Below, one piece after another: positions 45,876-54,192 of a DNA stretch of 64,000 nt. Below the pieces are notes generated by a model. The model made no database searches, had not been told where the DNA came from, and saw nothing but the letters and a program-made list of their open reading frames with translations. How positions within the stretch are numbered: the stretch's first letter is position 1; each line of letters begins with the position of its first letter. This stretch comes from Thermoleophilaceae bacterium (GTDB taxonomy: Bacteria > Actinomycetota > Thermoleophilia > Solirubrobacterales > Thermoleophilaceae). Where the stretch lies: positions 1 through 64,000 of the forward strand of contig JAUJOA010000009.1 in NCBI GenBank assembly GCA_030447875.1. Direction: 5' to 3'. A program made the translations under genes and the position numbers.

Positions 45876-47173
45876 GCGCGCCTCCGTCCGCCGCCCAGAC
45901 CCACCGGGTCACAGCGCTCGACTCGGGCCTTCGAGTCGTCACCGAGGCGATGCCCTCGGTGCGCTCGATCGCGCTCGGGTTCGGGGTGCGCGTCGGCTCT
46001 CGCGACGAGGCGCCGGAGCAGGCCGGCATCTCGCATTTTCTCGAGCACCTGCTCTTCAAGGGCACGAGCCGCTTCAGTTCGACGGAGATCGACGAGATCT
46101 TCGACGCGATGGGCGCCGACATCAACGCCGGCACCAGCAAGGAGAGCACGACGGTCTACTCCCGCTTCCTCGATCAGCACCTCGAGCGGGCCTTCGACGT
46201 GATCGCCGACATGGTGCTGCGGCCCGTGTATCCGGACATCGACTCCGAGCGTCAGGTCGTCATCGAGGAGATCGCCATGTACGAGGACGAGCCCTCGGAC
46301 AAGGTCCACGACGTCCTGTCGGGAGCCGTGTTCGGCGACCACCCGCTCGGGCGGCCGATCATCGGCAAGGCGGAGGTGATCTCGTCGGTCCCGGTGCCCC
46401 AGATCGCCGCCTACCACGATGCCGCCTACGGGCCCGCCAACCTGGTCATCGCCGCGGCCGGAAGCGTGGACCACGAGCGACTCGTGGAGCTGGCGAAGAC
46501 CGCCTGTGCGGACGCGCCGGCCGGTGAAGGCGGGGCCACGGCCAGCGGCACGTCGGCCGACGGAGCATCGCCGCAGCTCCGTTTTCATCGCAAGGAGACC
46601 GAGCAGTACCACTCCTGCGTGGGCGGGCGGGGGATCGCACGCGGCGATGATCGCCGCTTCGCCCTGCGGGTGCTCGACACGATCCTGGGCGGCTCGACCT
46701 CCTCGCGGCTCTTCCAGGAGGTTCGGGAGAAGCGCGGGCTGGCCTACGCGGTCTATTCGTACTCGAGTCAGTTCGTGGACTCTGGCCAGGTGGCGATCTA
46801 CGTCGGCACGCGGCCGGACAACGTGTCCGAGGCGCTGGACGTGATCGGCACGGAGCTCCGCCGCTTGCAGGATGAGCCCGTGGGGGAGGAGGAGCTCGAG
46901 CGCGCCAAGGAGAACGTGAAGGGGCGAACGGTCCTGTCGATGGAATCAACACTGGCGCGGATGAACCGGCTCGGCAGCTCGCTGCTGACCGGCGTTCCCC
47001 TCATGACGCTCGACGAGCTGATCGCGGCGGTCGACGCCGTCACGCTCGAGGACGTGACCGGCCTGGCGCGCGAGCTTTACGCCCCCGACCGGCTCTCCGC
47101 CGCCGGCGTGGGGGCCGACGAGGGCGCCTTCAGCGCGGCGGCCACGATGGTCAATCCAGCTCTCGCCGCCTGA
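45872..47173 (+). CDS. M16 family zinc metallopeptidase
   Basis: About 433 residues. The inverted zinc motif HFLEHLLFKGTSRFSSTEID near residue 50 and the third ligand in IEEIAMYEDEPSDKVHD are complete, and the second half carries the R/Y-containing GLAYAVYSYSSQF and KENVKGRTVLSMESTLARM. The ORF-track start at 45950 would cut off the first beta strands (THRVTALDSGLRVVTEAMPS). No ATG, GTG or TTG lies upstream in frame; CTG at 45872 overlaps the pnp stop as CTGA and is the best candidate. Homologues process peptides; the substrate is unknown. It is conserved next to pnp in Gram-positives. Confidence 0.88.
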   Translation: MSAPPSAAQTHRVTALDSGLRVVTEAMPSVRSIALGFGVRVGSRDEAPEQAGISHFLEHLLFKGTSRFSSTEIDEIFDAMGADINAGTSKESTTVYSRFLDQHLERAFDVIADMVLRPVYPDIDSERQVVIEEIAMYEDEPSDKVHDVLSGAVFGDHPLGRPIIGKAEVISSVPVPQIAAYHDAAYGPANLVIAAAGSVDHERLVELAKTACADAPAGEGGATASGTSADGASPQLRFHRKETEQYHSCVGGRGIARGDDRRFALRVLDTILGGSTSSRLFQEVREKRGLAYAVYSYSSQFVDSGQVAIYVGTRPDNVSEALDVIGTELRRLQDEPVGEEELERAKENVKGRTVLSMESTLARMNRLGSSLLTGVPLMTLDELIAAVDAVTLEDVTGLARELYAPDRLSAAGVGADEGAFSAAATMVNPALAA

Positions 47174-47191
47174 CCGGACGGGCCGCTCGAG

Positions 47192-47863
47192 ATGATTCGA
47201 GTCGCCGTCTCGGGCGCCGCGGGCAAGATGGGAGAGACCGTCTGCGCGGCGGTCGAGGCGGCCGACGACATGACACTCGCCGGCCGCGCCGACCCACGCC
47301 TCGAGTCAGCCATCGAGGACGTTCTCGCGGAGGCCGACGTGGTCGTCGACTTCTCGCGCCCCGATACGGCGCTTGACAACGCGCGCGCCTGCCTCGACGC
47401 GGGCGTGCACTGCGTCATGGGCACGACGGGCGCCGACTTCTCGACGCTCGAGGGCCGCGGCGCGGCGAACCTGTTCGTCGCGCCGAACTTCGCGATCGGC
47501 GCGGTGCTCATGATGGAGGCCGCGAAGCTCGCGGCGCCTCACATGCCGGACTGCGAGATCGTCGAGCTTCACCACGACCAGAAGCTCGACGCGCCGTCGG
47601 GCACCGCTGCCCGCACCGCGGAGCTGATCGCCAAGGCCGGAGGGAACGTCCACGAGCCCATTCACTCTGTGCGGCTACCCGGGCTGGTGGCTCATCAGGA
47701 AGTCCTCTTCGGAGGGCTCGGGCAGACCCTTTCCATCCGCCACGACTCGATCTCGCGCGAGTCGTTCATGCCGGGGGTCCTGCTGGCGGTCAGGCGCGTC
47801 GGGGGCCTCGAGCGCTCACCGACCGTCGGCTTGGAGCGCCTCCTCTTCGACCAGTCGGCCTAA
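47192..47863 (+). CDS. dapB: 4-hydroxy-tetrahydrodipicolinate reductase
   Basis: 223 residues, somewhat short for the family. The nucleotide motif is VAVSGAAGKMGETVCAAVEA, followed by VVVDFSRPDTALDNA and GTTGADF. The catalytic and substrate-binding segment IVELHHDQKLDAPSGTAART is intact (HHxxKxDAPSGTA). It makes tetrahydrodipicolinate for lysine and diaminopimelate synthesis. dapA lies 1.6 kb downstream, so the two steps are near but not contiguous. It is convergent with the GNAT gene (4-base overlap). Confidence 0.93.
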   Translation: MIRVAVSGAAGKMGETVCAAVEAADDMTLAGRADPRLESAIEDVLAEADVVVDFSRPDTALDNARACLDAGVHCVMGTTGADFSTLEGRGAANLFVAPNFAIGAVLMMEAAKLAAPHMPDCEIVELHHDQKLDAPSGTAARTAELIAKAGGNVHEPIHSVRLPGLVAHQEVLFGGLGQTLSIRHDSISRESFMPGVLLAVRRVGGLERSPTVGLERLLFDQSA

Positions 47864-48366
47864 GCGGCCAGGTCCAGCACCAGCTCCTGCACGCCCCGCT
47901 CGGCCCGGCCGCTTCTCATCCGCTCGGAGAACGACCTCATTAGCCGGTGGGCGGCCACGTTCTCGCCGAGCATCGACGCCGTGAAGTGCTCGATCCCGCG
48001 CTCGCGGGCGGCGTCCGCCAGCATGAGCGCGAGCTCCTTGCCGAGGCCGAGGCCTTGGTACTCGTCCCCGACGACCACCGCAAACTCGGCGCTGCCCGGC
48101 GCGTGGGCCAGCCGTATGAAGCGTGCGACCGCGATGATCCGATCGGGATCCTCCGCCAGCACCCCGACCAGGGCGAAGTGGTTCCAGCCGTCCACCTCGG
48201 TCAGGTAGCGGAGCTCGGCCGCCGAGAAGCTCGGCTTGGGCGAGAGGAAGCGCCGGTAGACCGTCTCTTCGGAGAGGCGACGGAGCGCAGCCGAGAGGAG
48301 GCGCTTGTCGGTCGGCCGGATCCGCCGGACCTCGACCTGCGTGTCGTCTGAGAGGCGAAGCTCCAC
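47860..48366 (-). CDS. GNAT family N-acetyltransferase
   Basis: 168 residues from GTG 48366, chosen because TAACCT lies seven bases upstream (leaderless pattern); the track start at 48414 is a GTG/ATG within that promoter region. FAVVVGDEYQGLGLGKELAL is the acetyl-CoA-binding motif A (Q-x-x-G-x-G), and FTASMLGENVAAHRLMRSF completes the fold. RRIRPTDKRLLSAALRRLSE at the N-terminus resembles the GNAT domain of PatZ-like protein acetyltransferases. The substrate is unknown. Confidence 0.83.
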   Translation of the reverse strand: MELRLSDDTQVEVRRIRPTDKRLLSAALRRLSEETVYRRFLSPKPSFSAAELRYLTEVDGWNHFALVGVLAEDPDRIIAVARFIRLAHAPGSAEFAVVVGDEYQGLGLGKELALMLADAARERGIEHFTASMLGENVAAHRLMRSFSERMRSGRAERGVQELVLDLAA

Positions 48367-48373
48367 TAACAAA

Positions 48374-48379
48374 AGGTTA
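48374..48379 (-). promoter_or_regulatory. -10-like element for the leaderless GNAT transcript
   Basis: TAACCT on the minus strand is followed by TTTGTTA and GTG 48366. Confidence 0.45.
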
Positions 48380-48436
48380 GGGGCGATGGGCGACCGGTGT
48401 GTGCGAGAGATCACGCCCGCCGGGGGGAGGAGGCGC

Positions 48437-48856
48437 CTACCCAGCCTCGCCGTTCCCGCGCAGCGACCGCGGGATGATGAAGCGGATCCCGGACCGCTCG
48501 TCGTCGATCGAGCATGTCTTGTTGTCGATCAGCCGCCGTCGCTTCGCCAGCGGCACGAGCTGCAGCTGGTCGAGGTAGGCCTCGTGCCCGCGCTTGCGTG
48601 TGATGAGCCATAGGTAGCCCGTGTCGCGCAGGCGGGGGCGGTAGCGGTCGAGCACCGACTCCGCCTCCTCGAGCGACTCCACGAGCACCACCGCTCCATC
48701 GAGCTCACCCGAGCGCACGAGGCCCCGACCGATCGCCTCCTTCACCTCCCGGCGAAGTCCCGTACCGACGTCGCCTGTCACCTCGACCCGCTGCTCCGGA
48801 CGGACGCCGAGCTTCTGAACGAGGCTACGGTGGCTGTAGTCCGCTCGGGTGGGCAT
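48437..48856 (-). CDS. DUF3052-like actinobacterial protein
   Basis: 139 residues. YSHRSLVQKLGVRPEQRVEV at the N-terminus, LDGAVVLVESLEEAESVLDR in the middle and LIDNKTCSIDDERSGIRFII at the C-terminus follow the layout of DUF3052 proteins, which are found in actinobacteria and have no established function. The start is supported by TAATTT/CATAAT 9-11 bases upstream. It is divergent from the Pro-rich gene. Confidence 0.6.
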   Translation of the reverse strand: MPTRADYSHRSLVQKLGVRPEQRVEVTGDVGTGLRREVKEAIGRGLVRSGELDGAVVLVESLEEAESVLDRYRPRLRDTGYLWLITRKRGHEAYLDQLQLVPLAKRRRLIDNKTCSIDDERSGIRFIIPRSLRGNGEAG

Positions 48857-48919
48857 CGCGCCTGCAAATTATGCCGCGGCGGATTAAGCTGGCCGCAACG
48901 AACCACAGAGGAGACACCG

Positions 48920-49348
48920 ATGGGATTCATGGACAAGGCCAAGCAGGCCGCCGAGCAGGCCCAAAAGAAGCTCGAGGAGACGCAGCAGAGCTTCAACGAA
49001 AAGCAGGCCGGAGGAGCCCAGCAGGGCGGCGGCCAGGGCGCGCCGGTCCAGTACGACAAGCACGGCCGCCCCCTCACCGAGGACGCCCCTCCGGCGGCCA
49101 CCACACCCCCGCCCAGCGCTCAGCCGCCGACCGCCGGCGCGCCGGTCTCGCCGCCGTCGCCGGCCGGCGCTCCAGCTCCGGAGCCGGCCCCGCCGACGGC
49201 CGGTGGCCCCGAGGCCGTCCCTCCGGGCGCCGCGCCGGCCGCTGTCCCGCCCGCTCCGGAGGCCGACCAGGCCGCCGAGCCGCAGACGGAGGAGCCGCTG
49301 AAGGAAGGGATCAACCAGAATCCGGACCCGTTCAAGCCGATCCAGTAA
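48920..49348 (+). CDS. Pro/Ala-rich low-complexity hypothetical protein
   Basis: 142 residues from ATG 48920, behind AGAGGAG. Residues 1-30 (MGFMDKAKQAAEQAQKKLEE) form an amphipathic helix or coiled coil; VQYDKHGRPLTEDAPP follows, and the rest is Pro/Ala/Gly repeats ending in NPDPFKPIQ. No signal peptide or membrane segment. Short N-terminal helices of this kind with a disordered tail occur in many actinobacterial hypothetical proteins. Function unknown; I recognise no domain. Confidence 0.65.
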   Translation: MGFMDKAKQAAEQAQKKLEETQQSFNEKQAGGAQQGGGQGAPVQYDKHGRPLTEDAPPAATTPPPSAQPPTAGAPVSPPSPAGAPAPEPAPPTAGGPEAVPPGAAPAAVPPAPEADQAAEPQTEEPLKEGINQNPDPFKPIQ

Positions 49349-49410
49349 ACGGACCCTCGGCCGGGGGGACGGCGGCCGGCGTCCGACGCGCCACGTGTCC
49401 GGCGCCCTGA

Positions 49411-49416
49411 GATAAT
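49411..49416 (+). promoter_or_regulatory. -10-like element for a leaderless dapA transcript
   Basis: GATAAT lies eight bases before the dapA GTG, with no Shine-Dalgarno sequence between. Confidence 0.5.
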
Positions 49417-49424
49417 CGCTCACC

Positions 49425-50282
49425 GTGAGCCTTGGCGGAATCATCACGGCTATGGCCACGCCGTTCGACGGCTATGGACGCGTCGCCGAGGACGCCGCCG
49501 TCCGGCTCATGCATCGCCTGCTCGACTCGGGGTCCGATGGCCTCGTCCTGGCGGGCACGACCGGTGAGGGCACGACGCTCGACGATGACGAGAAGTGCCG
49601 TCTCTGGGAGCGGGGCGTCGACGAGTGCGGCGAGGCCACCGTGATAGCGGGGACCGGCTCGAACGACACGGCCCACTCCGTCCACCTCACCGAGCGCGCT
49701 ACGGAGCTGGGGGTGGACGCCGTGCTCGTCGTCACGCCCTATTACAACAAGCCGAACCGCCGCGGCCTGGTGGCGCACTTCCGCGCCGTCGCCGAGGCCA
49801 CCGACAGGCCGGTGATCCTCTACAACATCCCGTCCCGCTGCGTGATCGACATGCCCAACGACCTGCTGGGCGAGCTCGCCCAGATCGACGGTATCGATGC
49901 CGTGAAGCAGGCACGCTACGAGGATCTCGAGCCGATCGACGGCCTGGATCTCCTGGCCGGAAACGACGACATGCTGGCGCGCGTGCTCGACATCGGAGGC
50001 ACCGGCGGGATCACGGTCGCCTCGCACCTCGTGGGCGAGGAGATGCGCAGGATGATCGACGAGCCGGAGTCCCGCTCCGCGCTCCACGACTCGTTGAGCG
50101 ACCTCTTCGGGGCGCTGGCGGTGACCAGCAACCCGATACCCCTCAAGGCCGCGCTCAACTTGCTCGGTTTCGATGTCGGCGGTCTGCGGCTCCCGATGGT
50201 GGAGGCCTCCGACGAGGAGACCGCGCTGGTGCGTGGCGCGCTCGAGCGCCAGGGGCTCTTGCCGCAGCGGTCGCCGGTTTGA
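49425..50282 (+). CDS. dapA: 4-hydroxy-tetrahydrodipicolinate synthase
   Basis: 285-residue TIM-barrel aldolase from GTG 49425. LVLAGTTGEGTTLDDDEKCR, DAVLVVTPYYNKPNRRGLVA with the catalytic Tyr, ILYNIPSRCVIDMPNDLLGE and the Schiff-base lysine in IDAVKQARYEDLEPI are present. It condenses pyruvate with aspartate semialdehyde in the lysine/DAP pathway. Its stop overlaps the RNase J start (TTGA); dapA-rnj linkage is common in actinobacteria. Confidence 0.94.
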   Translation: MSLGGIITAMATPFDGYGRVAEDAAVRLMHRLLDSGSDGLVLAGTTGEGTTLDDDEKCRLWERGVDECGEATVIAGTGSNDTAHSVHLTERATELGVDAVLVVTPYYNKPNRRGLVAHFRAVAEATDRPVILYNIPSRCVIDMPNDLLGELAQIDGIDAVKQARYEDLEPIDGLDLLAGNDDMLARVLDIGGTGGITVASHLVGEEMRRMIDEPESRSALHDSLSDLFGALAVTSNPIPLKAALNLLGFDVGGLRLPMVEASDEETALVRGALERQGLLPQRSPV

Positions 50283-51946
50283 GCGGCGCCCTTCGCGTCC
50301 TGCCACTCGGCGGACTCGGCGAGATCGGCAAGAACATGACGGTGGTCGAGTACGACGACCGGATCGTCGTGGTCGACACGGGGCTGATGTTCCCCGCGCC
50401 GGATCAGCTCGGCATCGACCTCGTGCTGCCCGACTTCACCTACCTGCGCGAGCGAGCGGAGGACATCGAGGCAATCGTCCTCACGCACGGCCACGAGGAT
50501 CACGTCGGAGCGCTCCCGTTCGTCCTCCGCGAGATAGGGCCGAGGGCGACGCCGCCGATCTACGGCGGCCCACTGACCGTGGCGATGGTCCGCTCGAAGC
50601 TCGACGAGCACCGGCTTCGCGACGTGCCGCTCGAGGAGCTCGCCCCGGGCGATCAGGTGGATGCGGGCCCGTTCGGCCTGGAGCTGGTGAAGATGGCGCA
50701 CTCGATCCCCGACTCCTGTGGCGTCGCCCTGACGTGCGAGCTCGGCACGGCGCTCGTAACCGGCGACTACAAGTTCGACCAGACGCCGGTGGACGGCGTG
50801 CCGGCCGACGTCTCGAGGCTGGCGGAGCTCGGTCGCGAGGGCCTGCTGGTCCTGTGCGGCGACTCGACCAACGTCGACCGCCCGGGGATCGCGGTATCGG
50901 AGTCCAGCGTCGGCCCCCACCTCGAGGAGGTGTTCGGGCGCTGCGAAGGGCGCATCGTCGTGACGTCGTTCGCGTCGAACATCCACCGCGTCCAGCAGGT
51001 CGTGGACGCGGCTGGCGCGCTCGGGAGGAAGGTCGCGCTCGTCGGACGCTCGATGCGCAAGAACGTGAACATCGGACGCCAGCTGGGGCACATCGACATC
51101 CCCGAGGGCATCCTCGTCGGCGTCCGCGAGATCGAGGACTTCCCGGACCACAAGCTCGTGGCCATCTCGACCGGCAGCCAGGGGGAACCGCTCTCGGCCC
51201 TTCGCCGGATGGCTCACGGGGACCACCCGCAGCTGGAGCTCCGAGAGGGGGACACGGTCATCTTCTCCGCGACGCCGATCCCCGGCAACGAGCGGGCGGT
51301 GAACGAGACGATCGACCGCATCTACCAGCTCGGGGCCAACGTGATCACCGCGCGCGACGCGCCGATTCACGCTTCGGGCCACGGCTACGCGGAGGAGCTG
51401 AAGCTCATGATCAACCTCACGAGCCCGCGCTACGTCTTTCCCTTTCATGGCGACCATCGGAGGCTGCGGCTCCACGGCCAGCTGGCCGAGGCCGTGGGGA
51501 TCGACCCGGAAGCGGTCTTCAGGGGCGAGAACGGTCTACCGCTCGAGATCGACGGCCACGGCGCGCGCTTCGTGGAGCCCGAGCAGGCGGGCATGATCTT
51601 CGTGGACGGGGTCGACTTCGGCGATATCGAGGACGTGGCGCTTCGCGACCGGCGGACGCTGTCCGCCGATGGAATCTTCATCGTCGTGGCGACCGTCTCG
51701 GGCCAGGACGGGAGCTCGGTCGCCCAGCCCGAGATCATCTTCCGGGGCGTGCCGTTCCTCGAGACCGAGGATGGCTTCGTGGAGGAGATCCGCGGAGCCG
51801 TGGAGGAGTCGCTCGATCGCTCGGCTCGCGACGACATCAGCGAGATCTCGCTCCTCCAGGACCACCTCCACGACGACGTGGCGAAGTTCGTCTACGACCG
51901 GCTGAAGCGGCGCCCGCTGGTGCTGCCCGTGGTGGTCGAGGTCTAG
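50279..51946 (+). CDS. rnj: Ribonuclease J
   Basis: 555 residues from TTG 50279; the longer track ORF is antisense to or out of frame with dapA. LRVLPLGGLGEIGKNMTVVE, the metal motif IVLTHGHEDHVGALPFVLRE near residue 62, MAHSIPDSCG and TGDYKFDQTPVDG give the metallo-beta-lactamase core, with the beta-CASP motifs GDSTNVDRPG and VAISTGSQGEPLSALRRMAH. The C-terminal domain closes near FVYDRLKRRPLVLPVVVEV. It acts as a 5'-exonuclease and endonuclease on RNA. With RNase Y and PNPase in the same window, the main mRNA-decay enzymes are close together. Confidence 0.95.
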   Translation: MSGALRVLPLGGLGEIGKNMTVVEYDDRIVVVDTGLMFPAPDQLGIDLVLPDFTYLRERAEDIEAIVLTHGHEDHVGALPFVLREIGPRATPPIYGGPLTVAMVRSKLDEHRLRDVPLEELAPGDQVDAGPFGLELVKMAHSIPDSCGVALTCELGTALVTGDYKFDQTPVDGVPADVSRLAELGREGLLVLCGDSTNVDRPGIAVSESSVGPHLEEVFGRCEGRIVVTSFASNIHRVQQVVDAAGALGRKVALVGRSMRKNVNIGRQLGHIDIPEGILVGVREIEDFPDHKLVAISTGSQGEPLSALRRMAHGDHPQLELREGDTVIFSATPIPGNERAVNETIDRIYQLGANVITARDAPIHASGHGYAEELKLMINLTSPRYVFPFHGDHRRLRLHGQLAEAVGIDPEAVFRGENGLPLEIDGHGARFVEPEQAGMIFVDGVDFGDIEDVALRDRRTLSADGIFIVVATVSGQDGSSVAQPEIIFRGVPFLETEDGFVEEIRGAVEESLDRSARDDISEISLLQDHLHDDVAKFVYDRLKRRPLVLPVVVEV

Positions 51947-51947
51947 G

Positions 51948-53402
51948 CTAGGCCTGCTCGGAGCGGTCGCGGCCGGGCGCCCCGGTGGTCTCGGCGCCTA
52001 CCGGGGCAGCGGGCAGCCGCACGACGAATCGCGCGCCGGCGCTCTCCGTCTCCTCCAGCGACACCGCGCCCCCGTGCGCCTCCGCGACGGCCTGCACGAT
52101 CGAGAGGCCGAGCCCGCTGCCGCGGCCTCCGCCGGCCGCGTCACCCGCACCCCTCACGAAACGCTCGAAGAGGCGGTCCCTGACGTCCGAGGGCACCCCG
52201 GGCCCGTCATCGGAGACCGCAAGCGTCACTCGCCCGTCGTCGCTCCGCTCGACCGACGCGGTGACGGCGGTGCCGGAAGGCGTGTGGGCCACCGCATTCT
52301 GAAGCAAGTTGAGCGTGAGGCGGTGCAGGTCGTCGGCCGAGCCCTCGACCACGATGCCTGCCGGGGCGTGGACGGAGATCAGGTGCCCGGTGGCGAGCGG
52401 CGCCGTCTCCGCGGCCGCCTCTCGTACGACCGCCCCGAGGTCGACGGGCTGGACGGCGCTGTGGCGACCCGTGTCCGCGCGCGCGAGGAAGAGCAGGTCC
52501 GCCACCAGCCTTCGCATGCGCCGGGTCGAGCGCAGGGCGGAGCCCGCTATCTCCGCGTCCTCGCCCTCCAGATCCTCCTCGAGCAGCTCGAGATTGGCGA
52601 GCACGCTCGTGAGTGGCGTCCGCAACTCGTGGGACGCGTCGGCAACGAACTCGCGCTCGCGCTCGAGCGTCGCCTCGGTCTCCCTGCGCGCAGCATCGAG
52701 CGCCTTCAGCATCTCCTCGAGCGTCCGCCCGAGGTCGGCGACCTCGTCCTCGGCACGTGGCCTCGGAAGCTCGACCCCGGGGTCACGCGTGCGCGTGACC
52801 TCCTTTGTGGCGGAGGTCAGGTCGGCAACGGGACGCATGGCTCGGCGCGCCACCGCCAGTCCGGCCAGTAGAGCCAGCGCGGTGCCACCGAGCACGCCCA
52901 ACCCGAGGAACAGCTTGACGCGCCCGATCGTGGCCTTCAAGCCGCCGGTGCGCTTGCCGTACTGGAGGTAGCCGACGGGGGTGAGGGTCGTCATCGACTG
53001 GGCGACGATCGGCTGCGAGACCACGCGGTAGCCCTCGGAGTCACGTACGCCCGTGACCGGGGGGCCGAGGTCGGGCGCATCCGGGGGGCCCGCCAATACC
53101 TGCCCGTTCACCGCTACCACCCGCACGGCCGCGTCTCCGGTGGCGGCCGCGTCGACGATGGCGTTCACCAGCTGAGGATCCGACCGGTCGAGCAGGGGCG
53201 CTCCGAGCGCCGTGCTTCCGACCGGGATCCGCTGCTCGAGATCCGCCGCGCTCAGGCGCAGGTCGTTGTCGAAATCGGAGCTGAGTCGGTTGGCGGTGAA
53301 GATGGCGATCACCACCGCGAAGGTCAGGAGGATGGCGAAGGTCAGGCCCGCGGAGGTGAGCGCCAAGCGCCAGCGGATCGGTAGCGACAGTAGCCGCTTC
53401 AC
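51948..53402 (-). CDS. Membrane sensor histidine kinase
   Basis: 484 residues. Transmembrane helices near residues 12-34 and 165-187 flank an extracytoplasmic sensor of about 130 residues, followed by HAMP, HisKA with the phospho-acceptor in VADASHELRTPLTSVLANLE near residue 260, and HATPase with NLLQNAVAHTPSG, VSDDGPGVP and GSGLGLSIVQAVAEAHG. It resembles TcrY/PrrB-type actinobacterial kinases. It overlaps its response regulator by 4 bases. The signal is unknown. Confidence 0.93.
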   Translation of the reverse strand: MKRLLSLPIRWRLALTSAGLTFAILLTFAVVIAIFTANRLSSDFDNDLRLSAADLEQRIPVGSTALGAPLLDRSDPQLVNAIVDAAATGDAAVRVVAVNGQVLAGPPDAPDLGPPVTGVRDSEGYRVVSQPIVAQSMTTLTPVGYLQYGKRTGGLKATIGRVKLFLGLGVLGGTALALLAGLAVARRAMRPVADLTSATKEVTRTRDPGVELPRPRAEDEVADLGRTLEEMLKALDAARRETEATLEREREFVADASHELRTPLTSVLANLELLEEDLEGEDAEIAGSALRSTRRMRRLVADLLFLARADTGRHSAVQPVDLGAVVREAAAETAPLATGHLISVHAPAGIVVEGSADDLHRLTLNLLQNAVAHTPSGTAVTASVERSDDGRVTLAVSDDGPGVPSDVRDRLFERFVRGAGDAAGGGRGSGLGLSIVQAVAEAHGGAVSLEETESAGARFVVRLPAAPVGAETTGAPGRDRSEQA

Positions 53403-54079
53403 GGCGCGCGCAGCACGTAGCCGGCCCCGCGAACGGTGTGGAGTATCCGCGGCTCGCCGGCCGCCTCGAGCTTGCGGCGAAGGGTCGAGACGAACACGTC
53501 GACGGTGTTGGTCTCCGCGAACGCGTGGTACTCCCAGACGTCCTCGAGCAGGGCCTGTCGCGAGACGACCAGCCGCTCGTTTCGCATCAGGTACTGCAGC
53601 AGCTCGAACTCGCGTGCGGTCAGGTCGAGCGCGCGGTCCCCGCGCGCCACCTCACGTGTCTCGGGGTTCAGCCGAAGGTCATCGACCACGAGGAAGGCGC
53701 TGCCGCGCGGAGGTCGGCGCCGCAGCAGGGCGCGGAGCCGGGCGAGCAGCTCCTGGCGCTCGAACGGCTTGACGAGATAGTCGTCCGCGCCCGAGTCGAG
53801 CCCCTGCACGCGGGCGTCCAAGCCGTCGCGCGCTGTGAGCATGAGGATCGGCACGTCGCTGTCGGAGCGAAGCTGGCGGCAGACCTCCACGCCGTCGATC
53901 CGAGGCAGACCGAGATCGAGGACGACGGCGTCCGGGGCGAACGTGGCCGCCTGCTCGAGCGCGGCGGCGCCGTCCTCCGCGAGCTGCACGTCATAGCTCT
54001 CGAGCCGCAGCGAGCGTCGGAGCGCCCCGGCGATCTCGGCGTCGTCCTCCACGACGAGGACTCGCGGGTTCTGAGCCAT
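53399..54079 (-). CDS. OmpR-family response regulator
   Basis: 226 residues. The receiver has VLVVEDDAEIAGALRRSLRL, the phospho-acceptor Asp in DAVVLDLGLPRIDGVEV near residue 55 and the Lys in DYLVKPFERQELLARL. The winged helix ends in LRRKLEAAGEPRILHTVRGA with GYVLR. TACCAT lies six bases upstream of the ATG. The pair is monocistronic with the kinase and diverges from ftsK across 113 bases, but no autoregulatory direct repeat was recognised there. Confidence 0.94.
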   Translation of the reverse strand: MAQNPRVLVVEDDAEIAGALRRSLRLESYDVQLAEDGAAALEQAATFAPDAVVLDLGLPRIDGVEVCRQLRSDSDVPILMLTARDGLDARVQGLDSGADDYLVKPFERQELLARLRALLRRRPPRGSAFLVVDDLRLNPETREVARGDRALDLTAREFELLQYLMRNERLVVSRQALLEDVWEYHAFAETNTVDVFVSTLRRKLEAAGEPRILHTVRGAGYVLRAP

Positions 54080-54192
54080 GCGTCCATGGTAGGCCGCTTC
54101 GGGCGCTGCGAGCCGAGCTTTACGGAGCTTTTAGGCCGGCTGAAGCACCGGGCAGGTGCCACCGTGGCGCCGTCGAAGGAAGCCTCGCCATC

